A stretch of 64,000 nt of DNA from the NCBI GenBank assembly GCA_963848955.1, contig CAWKFQ010000012.1:143505-207504 (forward strand), read 5' to 3'. This DNA comes from DASUPK01 sp963848955. GTDB lineage: Bacteria > Actinomycetota > Thermoleophilia > Solirubrobacterales > 70-9. A program made the translations under genes and the position numbers. Each line of letters opens with the position of its first letter. The first letter of the stretch is position 1. The notes under the pieces were generated by a model that was given only the letters and a program-made list of their open reading frames with translations, had not been told where the DNA came from and searched no databases. Positions 61,214-64,000 of this stretch are shown one piece after another.

Positions 61214-62648
61214 GCTACGAGAAGAGCACAACCGAGACGGCCGCGCCTCTCACCGGGCCGAGCACCGCAGCTCCGGAGGAGGTCGACTCCGAGGTCGTTC
61301 GCCGGGCGCTCGAAGCGGCGCACGGGTCGTCGCCCGGGCCGCGGTGGTGGCGGGACGCCCGTCGCAGGCGGCTGCTGGCCCTCACCGACTGCTGCTCGGC
61401 CGGCGCTCGCGCTGGCCATCGTCCTGCCGCCCGAGCGAGCGATCTGGCCGCTGGCGTTCCTGCCGGTCTGGGTGCTGGTCGCCAAGCTGGCGGGCCTCTA
61501 CGACGCCGACCACCGCGCGGTCCGACACCTGACCGTCGACGAGGCACCGGTGATCGTGGCCTGGGCCGTGATCGGCGCGACGGTCGTCGCCCTGCTCGTC
61601 GAGCTCACCCCCGCCGCCGCGCCGGACCTCGGCGAGCTGGCGGCGATCGCGCTGATCGCCGCGGCCTCGGATCTGCTGCTGCGCGTCGGCGCCCGCGCCC
61701 TCTGGCGGGCCTGAGACCCCGCGGGAGCAGAGTGATGGTCGTCGGCAGGGGAGGCCTCGCCCATGCGATGCGCCGCAAGCTGGCGCTGTTCAACGACCTG
61801 CACATGGATGCGATCGAGCCGGGCGACTACGGGCGCGGGCATCGACCGGGTCGTGCTGGCCCACGAGCGAATCGATGCGCGCGAGATCGCCGCGATCTCC
61901 GACCTCTGCCACACCCATGAGGCGAAGCTGAGCCTCGTATCCCCGCTGCGGGGAAAGGCGACGCCCGCACCAGATCTCGCGGCTGGCGGAGCTGCCGGTG
62001 TTCGAGTACGTCACCTCGGACGTCTCGCGCTCGACGATGATGCTGAAGCGCGCCCTCGACCTGATCGTCGGCGATTCCGCTCGCCCTGTCGTGCTCGGCC
62101 TGCTCTTCCCGCTGATCGCGCTGGCGATCTGGCTGGAGGACCGCGGGCCGGTGTTGTTCGTCCAGCGTCGCGCCGGCCTCAACGGCGACCCGTTCAGGCT
62201 GTTCAAGTTCAGGACGATGTACGTGGGCGCCGAGCGGTCGCTCGAGGAGCTGCTCGACGAGCTCCCCGAGCCGATGTTCAAGTTCCGGCGGGATCCGCGC
62301 GTGACCCGCGTCGGGCGGGTGCTCCGCCGGCTCAGCCTGGACGAGCTGCCGCAGATCTGGAACCTGCTCCGGGGCGACATGAGCCTGGTCGGGCCGCGGC
62401 CCGAGCAGCTCGAGCTGGTCGAGCGCTACAGCCCGGAGCATCGCTTCCGGCTCGAGGTCAAGCCGGGTCTGACGGGGCCGATGCAGGTCCACGGGCGCGG
62501 AGAGCTCACCTTCGAGGAGCGGCTCGCGGTCGAGCTCGACTACGTCGAGAACCTCTCGATCGGCCGAGACCTGCGGATCCTCGCCCTGACACCGGTGAGC
62601 GTCGATTCGGGGCACGGGGGCTTTCTGAGCCCTGCCCATCCGGACTGA
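61210..62648 (+). CDS. Polyprenyl glycosylphosphotransferase, WcaJ/WbaP-type (four frameshifts)
   Basis: ~478 residues after correction. N-terminal helices (ALALAIVLPPERAIWPLAF, APVIVAWAVIGATVVALLVEL, LAAIALIAAASDLLLR), a CoA-binding-like Rossmann section (MVVGRGGLAHAMRRKLA), then the bacterial sugar transferase domain: LFKFRTMYVGAERS, RVGRVLRRLSLDELPQIWNLLRGDMSLVGPRP. Indels lie near 61395 (+1), 61712 (one C lost), 61832 (+1) and 61970. It starts exopolysaccharide units by placing a sugar-1-phosphate on undecaprenyl phosphate. Confidence 0.83.
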
Positions 62649-62661
62649 ATCGCCAAGCCGG

Positions 62662-63510
62662 TTAGTCCTGGCCGCGGCGTTTCCGAGCGCCCGTCGAGGT
62701 AGTCGCCGAATGAGTTGGCCTCAACCGCGCGGCCAGCCGCGTCCTCTTCAGCTCTCCTCGGTGTGCGTCCTCATCGAAGTCGGGCCGTCTGTAGTCGCCG
62801 TGGCTCAAGTGGTGCTCGAGGAAGACGTACAGCACGATGAAGAGGTAGCGGCTGCCCATCTCCTGGAGGGCGAGCTTGGAGGTCCCTGTGGTCCGGCCCC
62901 GCCAAGCGACCGGAACGATTCCGTAGCTGTGCCCCCTGACCACTGCCTTCAGCGGCAGCTCGACGGTGAGGTTGAAGTGGTTCGAGAGCAGGGGTTGGGT
63001 CGTCTCGATCACAGTCCGCCGGTAGGCCTTGAAGGCGTTGGTGGTGTCGTTGTATCCGTGGCGAAACAGGAAGCGGATGCCCCAGTTGACGATCCGGTTC
63101 AGGACCAGCTTGAACCGCGGATATCCGGTGACCTCCCCGCCGTGCACGAAACGCGATCCAAACGCACAGTCGTAGCCGTCCTCGAGCAGCCGGTGGTAGC
63201 GAACGAGGTCGTCGGGGTCGTCTGACCCGTCGGCCATTAGGATGGCGACCGCATCCCCCTCGAAGCGCTCCAGGCCCGCGCGCACGGCAAGGCCAAAGCC
63301 GTGGCTGTAGTGGGAGCGGTAGCAGCGCACCCGCTCGTTCGCCTTGGCGAGCTCGCGGACCGCCGCCGCCGTCCCGTCCGTACTCGAGTCGTCGATGACG
63401 AGAATCTCGTAGTCGATCCCGCCGCCCTCGAGGGCCCGGACCACCTCGTTGATCGTCTCGGCGATCGCGCCGACCTCGTTGCGGGCGGGGATGACCACCG
63501 AGAGCTTCAT
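62662..63510 (-). CDS. Family 2 glycosyltransferase, dolichol-phosphate mannosyltransferase-like
   Basis: 282 residues from the ATG at 63510. KLSVVIPARNEVGAIAETINE, EILVIDDSSTDGTAAAVRELA, the DxD-like ILMADGSDDPDDLVRYH, GSRFVHGG and NAFKAYRR. These match DPM1/ArnC-type transferases that make polyprenyl-phosphate sugars. No C-terminal membrane helices, so it depends on partners or peripheral binding. The C-terminal ~45 residues are basic. It is convergent with the sugar transferase (13 nt between stops). Confidence 0.87.
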   Translation of the reverse strand: MKLSVVIPARNEVGAIAETINEVVRALEGGGIDYEILVIDDSSTDGTAAAVRELAKANERVRCYRSHYSHGFGLAVRAGLERFEGDAVAILMADGSDDPDDLVRYHRLLEDGYDCAFGSRFVHGGEVTGYPRFKLVLNRIVNWGIRFLFRHGYNDTTNAFKAYRRTVIETTQPLLSNHFNLTVELPLKAVVRGHSYGIVPVAWRGRTTGTSKLALQEMGSRYLFIVLYVFLEHHLSHGDYRRPDFDEDAHRGELKRTRLAARLRPTHSATTSTGARKRRGQD

Positions 63511-64000
63511 GCGGACGACTGCGCTCCACCTCTCCACGTTTGCATCGTGGATCTCTCGCAGGATCGCCTCGACGTCGTAGCTGATGCTCCAGGCTGGATA
63601 GTCGGCGGTGAACTCCGCCAGGTCGCTGATCCACCAGCGGTGATCGCCGGTTCGTGGCTCGATCCGCGAGCTGCCATCGGAGCTCGCGGCCAGCGATTCG
63701 CTCGCAAGCCTGGATCGCCTCGAGCATCGAGCAGTTGGAATATCGGCCGCCGCCCATGTTGTAGACCGCTGCCGGGCGGGGGTCGCGGTGGTAGGCCATG
63801 CAAGCGGCGACCAGATCGGCGCTGTGGATGTTGTCGCGCACCTGCTTGGCCCCATAGCCGAACACCGTGTAGGGCTCGCCGGTGACCGTGCACTTCATCA
63901 GGTAGGCGAGAAACCCATGCAGCATCGCCCCCGCGTGCGATGGGCCCGTGATGCATCCACATCTGAGCGCAACGGTGGGCATGCCAAAATGCTGGATGCG
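63511..64000 (-). CDS. NAD-dependent nucleotide-sugar epimerase, CDP-paratose 2-epimerase-like (5' partial, frameshift near 63680)
   Basis: The frame runs in from the window end (FGMPTVALRCGCITGP, then AGAMLHGFLAYLMKC, VFGYGAKQVRDNIHSADL, AVYNMGGGRYSNCSMLEAI). After ELRWQLA it shifts by one base to PRTGDHRWWISDLAEFTADYP and ends near AILREIHDANVERW. These match the C-terminal half of CDP-paratose 2-epimerase-type SDR enzymes. The catalytic YxxxK lies outside the window. In the corrected frame no stop precedes the GT2 ATG; a TGA in another frame overlaps it, so a further indel or a true fusion is possible. Confidence 0.75.

Noticed and set aside
1..64000. tRNA, rRNA, CRISPR arrays, IS elements, prophage
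   Set aside because: I scanned the intergenic stretches by eye and found no cloverleaf, conserved rRNA segment, spaced repeats, transposase or integrase; a covariance-model search would be decisive.

Overview
The window is high-GC, gene-dense bacterial chromosome. Gene content (Suf Fe-S assembly with SufU and no IscU/HscAB, an AddAB-like nuclease pair with Fe-S motifs, a MarP-like protease, WS/DGAT acyltransferase, FxsA, many GTG/TTG starts placed 8-11 nt after a TANNNT box) fits an actinobacterium, probably of the Thermoleophilia/Solirubrobacterales type. That placement is inference from gene style. I see no rRNA, tRNA, CRISPR array, transposase or integrase.

Layout. 0-2 kb: a partner-switching module (SpoIIE phosphatase/anti-sigma kinase, STAS antagonist) with a convergent zinc-ribbon FHA protein. 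2-7.5 kb: SRPBCC protein, lipoprotein, penicillin-binding protein divergent from a MarP-like protease, HxlR regulator, ChaC-like protein. 7.5-14 kb: AddA/AddB-like helicase-nuclease. 14-18.4 kb: small unknown genes, a HAD/FxsA operon, a SufT-like factor. 18.4-20.4 kb: a poor, possibly degraded stretch around a CmcI-type methyltransferase. 20.4-22.5 kb: epoxide-hydrolase-like enzyme and an ECF sigma factor with a SnoaL tail. 22.6-27.2 kb: ROK regulator and sugar ABC importer. 27-33 kb: subtilase, WS/DGAT, IspH, a damaged DyP/EfeB peroxidase, a thioredoxin-fold protein. 33.3-38.4 kb: a heme-oxygenase-fold enzyme and a set of unknown membrane or small proteins around a cupredoxin. 38.5-40.4 kb: ZIP transporter and Fur regulator behind a Fur box, and an FMN-binding PaiB-like gene. 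40.4-49.8 kb: the suf operon (rrf2-sufC-sufS-sufU-[SnoaL-GMC-SnoaL]-Rieske-sufB-sufD), with three unrelated genes inserted. 49.8-53.9 kb: MarR, M48 peptidase, Gfo/Idh oxidoreductase, GT2. 53.9-56.4 kb: cupin, rhodanese, rhodanese-MoeB and a CysO/MoaD-like carrier. 56.4-64 kb: two tandem glycoside hydrolases, a surface protein and an exopolysaccharide locus (Wzy-like, sugar-phosphate transferase, GT2, epimerase) running off the window.

The sequence carries about thirty apparent single-base indels, many of them an extra G or C in a short G/C run, breaking about twenty genes including core ones (sufD, addA, the Rieske gene, the ABC ATPase). I treat these as one gene each and give the shift position. 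Sequencing or assembly error is the likeliest cause. One lesion differs: the DyP peroxidase lacks roughly 110 internal residues including its GxxDG motif.
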